Part shown: positions 44,254 through 52,549 of the stretch, piece after piece
Numbering within the stretch: the first letter of the stretch is position 1
How the letters are laid out: the number at the start of each line of letters is the position of its first letter
Assembly: GCA_902616595.1 (NCBI GenBank)
Contig: CACMTJ010000001.1
Span: 1-64,000, forward strand
Length of the DNA: 64,000 nucleotides
Source: an uncultured Prochlorococcus sp.
Lineage (GTDB): Bacteria; Cyanobacteriota; Cyanobacteriia; PCC-6307; Cyanobiaceae
Direction: 5' to 3'
The notes under the pieces: generated by a model
Database searches by the model: none
What the model was told of the DNA's origin: nothing
The model's input: the letters and a program-made list of their open reading frames with translations, nothing else
Position numbers and translations under genes: made by a program

Positions 44254-44691
44254 ATGAGTAAAAAAGAAACAACTAATCCTAAAGAAGCTAGAAAGCAAAA
44301 CTATGAAGCCAAGAAAATGAATACTTCCGATAACTTTAAGAAAAAGAAAGATAATGATCTTCCATGGTGGGTAGAGTTGTTATTTGTTCAAATAGGATTA
44401 CCAGATAAATTACTAATAAAAATATTAAAAGCTCAAAAAAAATCTAAAGAATTTATTAAAAATGAAAACAAATCAATAATAATATTTTTGTTTGTAATTA
44501 CTACATTAGCCTATTTTTATCCAGTTATTAAACATGCAAAAAATAAATTAGATTGTGAAGCGATTGCAAAAAATTATATTATTAAAAATAAAAATATAAT
44601 AGGAATCAATAATAGGGAAATAAAAATGATATCTACAAATTTTTGTTATGGTGGCGAAGAAATCTATGAAATAGAAAATTTAAAAAATTAA
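44254..44691 (+). CDS. Hypothetical protein with one TM segment
   Basis: KSIIIFLFVITTLAYFYPVI TM; 145 aa. Confidence 0.6.
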   Translation: MSKKETTNPKEARKQNYEAKKMNTSDNFKKKKDNDLPWWVELLFVQIGLPDKLLIKILKAQKKSKEFIKNENKSIIIFLFVITTLAYFYPVIKHAKNKLDCEAIAKNYIIKNKNIIGINNREIKMISTNFCYGGEEIYEIENLKN

Positions 44692-44772
44692 ATTTTGAAT
44701 TATTATCTATAAATAAGCATTTCAATATTATGATAGTGACTTTAAGCTTGATAAAGTTTTAATTCTAATCCA

Positions 44773-44949
44773 ATGACTGATATAAAACAAAAGAAAGAAA
44801 ACGTAAAAATGCATTTAAAAGATTTGAGGCAAAACTTAAAGAAAATGCATTTAGAAGTTACGGAAGAATTAATATTACCTAAGCCAAGGGATGTAAAAGA
44901 ATTGATGCATAAAATGGATAAACTATTAAAATTAATAGAATCAAAATAA
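44773..44949 (+). CDS. Short hypothetical protein (58 aa)
   Basis: Hand translation MTDIKQKKENVKMHLKDLRQNLKKMHLEVTEELILPKPRDVKELMHKMDKLLKLIESK*. Confidence 0.55.
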   Translation: MTDIKQKKENVKMHLKDLRQNLKKMHLEVTEELILPKPRDVKELMHKMDKLLKLIESK

Positions 44950-44990
44950 ACTATAATTTAAAAAATTTAGAATCATCAAAAGTTAAAAAA

Positions 44991-45341
44991 ATGAAAAGAA
45001 TAAAACAATTTACATTTATAAGTCTAATTGCAATTTTCTTAATTTCTTGTAAGACATCAGCTAATAAAGAGTATCCCATAAATAATTTGGAAAAAAATAT
45101 TGAAGAAAATCCTAATTCAGAAAAGAAAAGAATGGAAATAAAGTTTTCTTGTGGAGAGGATGGTATTTCAGAATACTTAGATAATGGATGGAATATTATA
45201 AGAGAAGATTCCCAAGAAAAAATTTGTACTTGGAAATCTGTTCCTGCCACAAAAGATTGTAATATGGAAAAAGATAAAGGATGCAAAATAACACAGCCAG
45301 ATAAAATAGGTGAAGAGAAAATTTATTTATTGGAAAAATAA
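44991..45341 (+). CDS. Putative lipoprotein
   Basis: MKRIKQFTFISLIAIFLISCKTSAN lipobox LISC; four further Cys. Confidence 0.65.
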   Translation: MKRIKQFTFISLIAIFLISCKTSANKEYPINNLEKNIEENPNSEKKRMEIKFSCGEDGISEYLDNGWNIIREDSQEKICTWKSVPATKDCNMEKDKGCKITQPDKIGEEKIYLLEK

Positions 45342-45350
45342 ATTTAATAT

Positions 45351-45479
45351 ATGACTCCAAAATCAGAACACATAGTTGATTTAATTTTTAAGAAATTAAA
45401 AACCTATAAGAATAAAAAAATATTTTTAGAAAAAGAAAGTTTGAATAAATTTATTCTTTCTCTTTTCAAAGAAAACTGA
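45351..45479 (+). CDS. Short hypothetical protein (42 aa)
   Basis: Hand translation MTPKSEHIVDLIFKKLKTYKNKKIFLEKESLNKFILSLFKEN*. Confidence 0.4.
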   Translation: MTPKSEHIVDLIFKKLKTYKNKKIFLEKESLNKFILSLFKEN

Positions 45480-45538
45480 ATGCAGGACTTATTTAACTTA
45501 ACTGCTATATTTAAATAAATTTTATAACAAACAAAGTT

Positions 45539-45634
45539 ATGGATAATTTTTCTTCATTAACTGTTATCTTGGCAATTATATTTATTGCGAGTCTTTATTT
45601 TTTATATAGGGTTACTTCTAGTTCGAAGAATTAG
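45539..45634 (+). CDS. Tiny single-TM ORF (31 aa)
   Basis: Hand translation MDNFSSLTVILAIIFIASLYFLYRVTSSSKN*; ATG, TM helix, short basic tail. Confidence 0.4.
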   Translation: MDNFSSLTVILAIIFIASLYFLYRVTSSSKN

Positions 45635-45652
45635 AAAATATTTATATCATTT

Positions 45653-45835
45653 TCAAATAATCGGATCGTCTCTTAGTAGTAAAACTGTATGCTTATTTAG
45701 ACCATCATTAATCCATTCCTTATATTCTTCTTGGACACACTTTTTATCAGAATTATCTAAAAGATTAATTCTTTTTTTTGCATTATCTAAGGCCAACTTA
45801 ATGCAGAATTTATAATCATTTGTGTTTTCTTTCAT
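45653..45835 (-). CDS. Hypothetical protein (60 aa)
   Basis: ORF MKENTNDYKFCIKLALDNAKKRINLLDNSDKKCVQEEYKEWINDGLNKHTVLLLRDDPII. Confidence 0.5.
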   Translation of the reverse strand: MKENTNDYKFCIKLALDNAKKRINLLDNSDKKCVQEEYKEWINDGLNKHTVLLLRDDPII

Positions 45836-45978
45836 AAGTTTTTATTAAATCCTAGTAAAAATAATTACTTATTCTGTATTGAAAATTACAATAATAAGCG
45901 ATGATTTAATAAGAGTATCAAGCAATACGGAAGAATTTTTAATATATTTGAGATAATAAATTTCCTTATAAAAATCCT

Positions 45979-46173
45979 ATGTCATACGAAGCGGGCAGTA
46001 AAGAATGTAGACATTTAATTGAAGCCAAAGAAAGCCTTCTATCAACATTAGATGCTTTAAGTAATATAAATTCAACAGATTTAATACAAATCCAAATTAA
46101 AGAAATTTACAACAAATTAGAACAGATGCACGATAATAGAAAAAAAATAGAATCAGCTACAAATTATCTTTAA
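45979..46173 (+). CDS. Hypothetical protein (64 aa)
   Basis: Amphipathic helical ORF MSYEAGSKECRHLIEAKESLLSTLDALSNINS.. Confidence 0.55.
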   Translation: MSYEAGSKECRHLIEAKESLLSTLDALSNINSTDLIQIQIKEIYNKLEQMHDNRKKIESATNYL

Positions 46174-46197
46174 AATATTCAAATTCAACTAAAGTTT

Positions 46198-46395
46198 TCA
46201 AAATTGGCTTTTTATATTCGTTACTTTTTTTTCTGATAATAAATCCAATAAAGCATCAAGCTGTGCGAGTACTTCCTTTGCTTCATTAAGATCTGGCAAC
46301 AAATCTTCTTTGATGAGCATTTGATGCATTTCTCTAAGCTCTAACCTTATATATCTAAGGTGAGAACATACTTCCTCTCTCTTAGTTGCACTCAT
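46198..46395 (-). CDS. Hypothetical protein (65 aa)
   Basis: Amphipathic helical ORF MSATKREEVCSHLRYIRLELREMHQMLIKEDLLPDLNEAKEVLAQLDALLDLLSEKK. Confidence 0.6.
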   Translation of the reverse strand: MSATKREEVCSHLRYIRLELREMHQMLIKEDLLPDLNEAKEVLAQLDALLDLLSEKKVTNIKSQF

Positions 46396-46530
46396 ATTTC
46401 CTTTATAGTCTTTACATTATACAATACGATCTTTTTTGAATCCCATATCAATTTTGCAAAATTGAAAATTATTTAAAACCTAATAACATATCAAAATCTT
46501 TTAAAGTCGAGTTGTAGTAAGATATCTTTC

Positions 46531-46704
46531 ATGAAAAAGAAAAAATCAAAAAAAAATCAAACTAAATCAAATTTAAAAGATCAAAAATTAGGTCAAACAA
46601 AAAATTCTGCGAAATTAGTACTGTTTGTTTTCGGGATAGGTCCAATTATTGGCATAATAATCTTTTTATACAGTAAAGGATTTTTTAATTCGCCAACTAT
46701 CTAA
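46531..46704 (+). CDS. Short membrane hypothetical protein (57 aa)
   Basis: Hand translation MKKKKSKKNQTKSNLKDQKLGQTKNSAKLVLFVFGIGPIIGIIIFLYSKGFFNSPTI*. Confidence 0.5.
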   Translation: MKKKKSKKNQTKSNLKDQKLGQTKNSAKLVLFVFGIGPIIGIIIFLYSKGFFNSPTI

Positions 46705-46760
46705 AACTAAAGTAATTAAGGTTAATTTTAAAAAATTCGTTTTAATAAAATTTAAAATAA

Positions 46761-46964
46761 TTATTGAAATTTTTTCAATGAAAATATCCTAAATTCCACC
46801 ATTTTTCTAGCATTTTCTGGATTAGATATTAAAAAAGGGTGCTCTGATAAAAGTTCAAATACCTTATCTATCTTTAATCGCATATCATCACAATCAATAT
46901 TTTCCCATTCCTCATCAAATGACATTGCAAAGCTATCAGCATTATCATAAAGTTTATCTTTCAT
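46761..46964 (-). CDS. Hypothetical acidic protein (67 aa)
   Basis: ORF MKDKLYDNADSFAMSFDEEWENIDCDDMRLKIDKVFELLSEHPFLISNPENARKMVEFRIFSLKKFQ. Confidence 0.55.
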   Translation of the reverse strand: MKDKLYDNADSFAMSFDEEWENIDCDDMRLKIDKVFELLSEHPFLISNPENARKMVEFRIFSLKKFQ

Positions 46965-47187
46965 AATATTTAAAATTTAAATTAAGAAATTTTCAGATAT
47001 CCGAGGCAATCTGAAAGAGTAATTAGAAGATGCATATAAACTATCCTCATGACTTTTTGGGAAATAACTTTATATGAAGGTTCTCTAAAATTATACTTTA
47101 ATCTCATTATTTAAATTTATACAGAAGTGGCATCAATCAAATTGAATTTGACAGAAGTGTTACAATATTGACATATGAAAAAGACTT

Positions 47188-47556
47188 ATGGAAAATCAAG
47201 TTAAAAGAATAGGATATCTCCCTAGAAAAAGAGTACTTGAAATTATTGATGAAATATCCAAGAGCGAATCTATAAGTAGATCTAAGGTAGTTGGTATATT
47301 AGTTGAGGAAGCATTAGATGCCAGAGGAATTGCGAATTTTGGATATAGTAATATCAGTAAGTCAAAAATATACAAATCGGATAATTTTAAAGATCTCCAA
47401 AATGATAATGTCTACTTAAAAGATGCGGAAGACGAATTTGTTGATGATAGTGGTTACACAGTTTCCTCTCACAAAAAATTAGACCGCTCAATATCTTCTG
47501 CAGATATTGAATTAGCAAATAAAATAAATATTCTTAAGGAATCAGGATTAATATGA
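47188..47556 (+). CDS. Putative ribbon-helix-helix DNA-binding protein
   Basis: N-terminal KRIGYLPRKRVLEIIDEISKSESISRSKVVGILVEEALDARG fits a RHH-like strand-helix-helix pattern. Confidence 0.55.
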   Translation: MENQVKRIGYLPRKRVLEIIDEISKSESISRSKVVGILVEEALDARGIANFGYSNISKSKIYKSDNFKDLQNDNVYLKDAEDEFVDDSGYTVSSHKKLDRSISSADIELANKINILKESGLI

Positions 47557-47688
47557 CTTTTATTGCAAAATTTATTTTATTTTTTAATGCATAACATTGG
47601 ATCATTGTTTATTCTTAGTCAAGAGTAATATTCTTTTTAAATAATTCGAATATTAAATCCTTTCTAATATTAATTTTGTAATTAAAAA

Positions 47689-49008
47689 ATGAAAGATATT
47701 AAATGTCCTTCATGCGGCAAAACTTTCCGAATTGATCCCAGCAGCTTTGAAGAAATACTTCTTCAGATAAAAGACGAAGAATTCAACAAACAAATAAAAG
47801 AAAGGCTTATTTTGGCTGAAGAAGATAATAAAAAAGCTTTGGAAATTTTAAAGCGTGAGTTAAAAATACAGTTAATAGAGCAAAATCGCATTAAAGAGTC
47901 TGAAATCCAAACTCTTGAATCTCAATTAAAAATAGCTGAAGAAAAGAAAACAAATGCTCTAAATGATTTAAAAAATCAAGCATCAAATAAAATTAATTCA
48001 TTGAATAATGAATTAATCAAGTTGAAGGATGAAATCAAAAACCAGTCTTTAATTTCAGAAATATCTTTAAAAAACAAAGTAAGTGAGGCTGTTACTAATT
48101 TAGAAAAAGAAAACGCTTCATTAACAAATTCCATTGAAAATATGAGACTTGAACATGCAATTAATGAAAAATTAATTGAAGAAAAGTTTAAAAGCAAAAT
48201 TAGTGAAAGGGACCTTACTATACAGGAATTAAGAGAAATGAAATCTAGATTATCTACAAAGATGGTAGGGGAAACCTTAGAAATCCATTGCGAAACCCAA
48301 TTTAATTTGAATCGTGCCTCTGCGTTTAAAAACTCATATTTCGAAAAAGATAACGATATCTCTTCTGGAAGTAAAGGGGACTATATCTTTAGAGAATTTG
48401 ATGAAAATAAAACCGAAGTAGTATCAATAATGTTTGAAATGAAGAACGAAAGTTTAAATGGAACTAATAAAAGAAAAAACGAAGATTTTTTAAAAGAATT
48501 AGATAAAGATAGAAGGCAAAAATCTTGTGAATACGCAGTACTCGTTTCTCTGTTAGAACCAGATAGTGAACTTTATAACTCAGGCATAGTTGATGTGTCT
48601 CATAGATTTCCAAAAATGTATGTAATAAGACCGCAATTTTTCTTGCCGATCATTTCTCTTTTAAGAAATGCATCTATGGAAACTTTAAAATACAAATCAC
48701 AAATCGATTTAATGAAACGCGAAAATTACGACATAACTAATTTTGAAACTACTCTTGAGCAATTCAAAAATTCAGTTGGTAAAAATGTTTCACTTGCCAA
48801 GGATAGATTTAATGATGCAATTTCAGAAATTGATAAATCAATAACCCATTTACAAAAAACCAAAGAAGCTTTAATTCTCTCGAAAAAACATCTTTTATCT
48901 GCTGACAGCAAATCTCAAGATTTGACAGTAAATAAATTAACTAGAAATAACCCAACCATGAAGAAGAAGTTTAATGATTTAAATAATTACGAAGATGAAG
49001 TAGCCTAG
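47689..49008 (+). CDS. DUF2130 protein: N-terminal zinc ribbon, long coiled coil, C-terminal nuclease-like domain
   Basis: IKCPSCGKTF; coiled coil; GSKGDYIFREFDENKTEVVSIMFEMKNE..KRKNEDFLKELDKDRRQKSCEYAVLVSLLE. Confidence 0.85.
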   Translation: MKDIKCPSCGKTFRIDPSSFEEILLQIKDEEFNKQIKERLILAEEDNKKALEILKRELKIQLIEQNRIKESEIQTLESQLKIAEEKKTNALNDLKNQASNKINSLNNELIKLKDEIKNQSLISEISLKNKVSEAVTNLEKENASLTNSIENMRLEHAINEKLIEEKFKSKISERDLTIQELREMKSRLSTKMVGETLEIHCETQFNLNRASAFKNSYFEKDNDISSGSKGDYIFREFDENKTEVVSIMFEMKNESLNGTNKRKNEDFLKELDKDRRQKSCEYAVLVSLLEPDSELYNSGIVDVSHRFPKMYVIRPQFFLPIISLLRNASMETLKYKSQIDLMKRENYDITNFETTLEQFKNSVGKNVSLAKDRFNDAISEIDKSITHLQKTKEALILSKKHLLSADSKSQDLTVNKLTRNNPTMKKKFNDLNNYEDEVA

Positions 49009-49105
49009 TTAAATAAAGTGTTTGAAATGAATAATAGTTAAAAATATATTTAATTTCTAATTTATAAATATACTATAAATAATAAACTACATAATAAAGA
49101 AAATA

Positions 49106-49387
49106 ATGTCTATTAACACTCCAATTTTTACTATTGCCAAAGATCTCAATGTCGAAAGTAATAGAATATTATTAGCCTGCAAGAAACTTGGAATCAATGC
49201 AAAAGGTGCAACAAAAAGATTAAATGAAGAAGAATTAGAAAAAATTAAAAGTTATTTTGAAACGGGCAAAAATGTTTCAGATGAAGTGATCAATTTAAAT
49301 AAAGTTAAAACTAAAAGCAGTTCTAAAAAAATTGTAGAAAAGGTAAAGATAAAATATTTTGCTAACAGACTTATTCGTAAATCTTAA
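49106..49387 (+). CDS. Stand-alone IF-2 N-terminal-domain-like protein
   Basis: FTIAKDLNVESNRILLACKKLGINAKGATKRLNEEELEKIKSYF matches IF2_N pattern; no GTPase domain follows. Confidence 0.65.
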   Translation: MSINTPIFTIAKDLNVESNRILLACKKLGINAKGATKRLNEEELEKIKSYFETGKNVSDEVINLNKVKTKSSSKKIVEKVKIKYFANRLIRKS

Positions 49388-49470
49388 ATAAAAATAATTT
49401 TTTTAATTACTTAAAGGAATAAGCCACAGAAGAAAAAAATAATAATTTATGATAGGTAAAAATACTTAAA

Positions 49471-49884
49471 ATGAGCATAAGCAAAATTTTAAATTCTCTT
49501 GAAAAATCTTGGGAAAGAGATGATATTCTTTTAAATATAAAGAAGGGGTTAGGGACAGATGAGATTGTTAATAAATTTCTTATGAAAAACGAAAGACAAA
49601 TTAAAGAATTAAATTCTTTATTAAAGCCAGAAGATATTGAATTATTAAATCAAGTAGAAAAACTCTCAACTTGCGAATCTAAATTAATAAATGAGATTAA
49701 AAATTTAAATTACTTAGAAAATAATGAAAATCATCACATTATGAATAAAAAAAAGATTGTGCCATCTAATAGACTTTCTTCCAACAAAATTAGTTCATTC
49801 ATGATTAATTGGAGTAACAAATTTGTAGTTATTGCTTTACTGACAATTTCAGCCATAGCTTTATCAAAACAAGCTTGGGCATAA
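49471..49884 (+). CDS. Hypothetical, C-terminal tail-anchored protein
   Basis: Cytosolic helical region then C-terminal KFVVIALLTISAIALSKQAWA TM. Confidence 0.55.
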   Translation: MSISKILNSLEKSWERDDILLNIKKGLGTDEIVNKFLMKNERQIKELNSLLKPEDIELLNQVEKLSTCESKLINEIKNLNYLENNENHHIMNKKKIVPSNRLSSNKISSFMINWSNKFVVIALLTISAIALSKQAWA

Positions 49885-49919
49885 TTAGCTAAATTAACTT
49901 CATTGTAAGAGATGTAGTT

Positions 49920-50906
49920 TTGAGAACTAAACAAGAATATTTAATTAGATATAAAGATGGAAATCTTTATTGTGAACTTGCTGATATTTGGATTGATCCA
50001 AGCAAGCCAGTAAAAAAGGCATTAATAACTCATGCTCATTTTGATCACTTTACATTTGGCTGTGAAGAATACATTTCTACTAAAGAAACTGCAATACTTC
50101 TTAAAGAAAGAGTTGGAGATAATATCAAAATTAAGACTTTTGAATATGGAGAAGAATTTAAGATAAATGGTATAAATATTTCTTTTCATCCATCTGGTCA
50201 CATCCTTGGATCTAGTCAAATAAGGTTTATTTTTGCTGAAGAAAAATGGCTAATTTCAGGTGACTTTAAGCTTCAAAGAGATCAGACTTGCAAACAATTT
50301 GAAATAGTAAAAACTGATTATTTAATAAGCGAATGTACTTTTGGTTTGCCAATATTTAAGTGGGATGAATCAAATAAAATAGCAAATGATATTTCAAAAT
50401 GGATAACTAATTCACCAGAAAAAACTTCTTTACTTTTCTGCTATTCACTTGGAAAAGCTCAGAGATTGTTAAACGAACTTAGTCAAACAAATTTTAAAGG
50501 CAATATTTATTCCCATGGCAGTATTCACAAAATGAACAATCGTTATAGGGAACTTGGAATTGATATTAAAGATACTATAAAAATTGAAAATAAAAAAAAG
50601 ATAGATGAACTTAAAGGAAGTCTGATATTATTACCGCCATCTTTAAGTAAGGGTTCTTATTTAAAAAATTTCAAAAACATTCAAACAGCTTTCGCGAGTG
50701 GATGGATGTCAATAAGAGCTCTAAGAAAAAGATCAGGATATGATAAAGGATTCGCAATCTCTGATCATGCGGATTGGGATGGAATTCTGGAAGTAGTAAA
50801 AAAGTCTGAAGCAAAAAATGTATTTTTTCATCATGGAGATAGTGAAGCCTTAAGTAAATATTTAGTTGAAAAGGAATCAATAAATGTCCTTTTATTCGGT
50901 AAATAA
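49920..50906 (+). CDS. Ligase-associated DNA exonuclease (metallo-beta-lactamase fold)
   Basis: THAHFDHFTFG, PSGHILGSSQIRF, ISGDFKLQRD, SDHADWDGI; first of a four-gene operon. Confidence 0.92.
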   Translation: MRTKQEYLIRYKDGNLYCELADIWIDPSKPVKKALITHAHFDHFTFGCEEYISTKETAILLKERVGDNIKIKTFEYGEEFKINGINISFHPSGHILGSSQIRFIFAEEKWLISGDFKLQRDQTCKQFEIVKTDYLISECTFGLPIFKWDESNKIANDISKWITNSPEKTSLLFCYSLGKAQRLLNELSQTNFKGNIYSHGSIHKMNNRYRELGIDIKDTIKIENKKKIDELKGSLILLPPSLSKGSYLKNFKNIQTAFASGWMSIRALRKRSGYDKGFAISDHADWDGILEVVKKSEAKNVFFHHGDSEALSKYLVEKESINVLLFGK

Positions 50907-50908
50907 AT

Positions 50909-52549
50909 ATGAGCTTAAAAAAGTTTTCAGAATTATTTGGTGATCTAGATTCAATTAATAGTACAAATAATAAAATTGAAGTTTTAAAGAATTATTTTTT
51001 ATCTAATGATCCAATAGATAATTCATGGGCAATATATTTACTAACTGGAAAAAGTAATAAGAGATTTATTAGTGGAAGATATTTAAAAAATCTTTTTTCT
51101 CAAATATATGAATATCCTCAATGGTTAATTGATACTTGTTATTTAAAAGTTGGTGATTCTGCGGAGGTAATAACGTTATTGCTTAAAAATAAAACTAATT
51201 TAAGAAAAAAGAAGTTATCAAATATAAGTCTCAATGAATTACTAAGCGAAACAATACCTGCATTATCAAAACTTAATGAGTATGAGAAAAATTTAGAAAT
51301 TAAAAATCTTTGGGAAAAATTACCTGAAGATAACCATCTAATTTTCAATAAAATTCTTACAGGAACTTTTAGAGTAGGAGTCTCTATCGGATTAATCACA
51401 AAATCAATATCAAAACTAACTAATATTGAGGAAGAGATTATTTCTCATAGGTTGATGGGTGATTTTAAACCTTCAATTGATTCATATCAAATTTTAATTA
51501 ACAAGAATATCAATCTTCAAGAGTTAAATTCCAAACCATTTCCATTTCTTCTAGCAAATACTATTGAAGATAAAATCTTCAAAAATTCAATAAATGATTT
51601 TCAATTTGAATGGAAATACGACGGTATAAGGATGCAATTAATTAAAAGATCAGGCAATGTTTCGTTATGGACAAGAGGGCAAGAATTAGTAAATCAATCT
51701 TTCCCAGAATTAGTAGAGAAAATGTCACATATAAAAGATGATTTTGTTCTTGATGGGGAATTATTAGTTTGGAATTTTAAAGAACAAATTGCCTTTGATT
51801 TTTCATTACTTCAAAAAAGAATAAATAGAAAGTCTCCTACTAGATCAATCCAAATAAAATATCCCATTATTTTTATTGCTTATGATCTTTTAGAGATTAA
51901 TGGGAGAGATATAAGAGAAATTAAATTAGAAAATAGAAGAATTGAGTTAGAAAAATTTTTTTCAAAATGGCAAATTAAAACTGAGAATAATATCTCTGAT
52001 ATTTTCAAAATATGTGATTTAATCTTTCCTAAAGATTGGCCTGATGCTTTAACTTATAAAGAAAAATCCCGAGAAAATAATACTGAAGGATTAATAATTA
52101 AGAAAAAGACTTCTATATACTCCTCTGGTAGAAAGAAAGGTATTTGGTGGAAATATAAAGTTGATCCTATGCAACTTGATGCTGTTCTAATTTACGCTAA
52201 GGGCGGTAGCGGTAGAAGAGCTGGTTTGTATACAGATTACAGTTTTGCATTATGGAAAGACAAAGAATTAATTAAATTTGCAAGTGCATATTCTGGTTTA
52301 ACGAATATTGAGATTAAAGAGCTTGATAAATGGATAAGAAAAAATACAATAGAAAAATTTGGTCCTGTTCGATCTTTAAAACCAGAAATGGTATTCGAAA
52401 TATCTTTTGAGAAAATACAAATTTCTAAACGTCATAAGTCAGGCATAGCAGTACGATTTCCAAGAATAACAAAATGGAGAAAAGATAAAAAAATTAATGA
52501 TGCAGATAGCCTAGATAATGCTTATGAATTAATGAAAAAAATATTATGA
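50909..52549 (+). CDS. ATP-dependent DNA ligase
   Basis: EWKYDGIRMQL (KxDG adenylation motif), DGELLVW, EGLIIKK, WWKYKVDPM. Confidence 0.96.
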   Translation: MSLKKFSELFGDLDSINSTNNKIEVLKNYFLSNDPIDNSWAIYLLTGKSNKRFISGRYLKNLFSQIYEYPQWLIDTCYLKVGDSAEVITLLLKNKTNLRKKKLSNISLNELLSETIPALSKLNEYEKNLEIKNLWEKLPEDNHLIFNKILTGTFRVGVSIGLITKSISKLTNIEEEIISHRLMGDFKPSIDSYQILINKNINLQELNSKPFPFLLANTIEDKIFKNSINDFQFEWKYDGIRMQLIKRSGNVSLWTRGQELVNQSFPELVEKMSHIKDDFVLDGELLVWNFKEQIAFDFSLLQKRINRKSPTRSIQIKYPIIFIAYDLLEINGRDIREIKLENRRIELEKFFSKWQIKTENNISDIFKICDLIFPKDWPDALTYKEKSRENNTEGLIIKKKTSIYSSGRKKGIWWKYKVDPMQLDAVLIYAKGGSGRRAGLYTDYSFALWKDKELIKFASAYSGLTNIEIKELDKWIRKNTIEKFGPVRSLKPEMVFEISFEKIQISKRHKSGIAVRFPRITKWRKDKKINDADSLDNAYELMKKIL

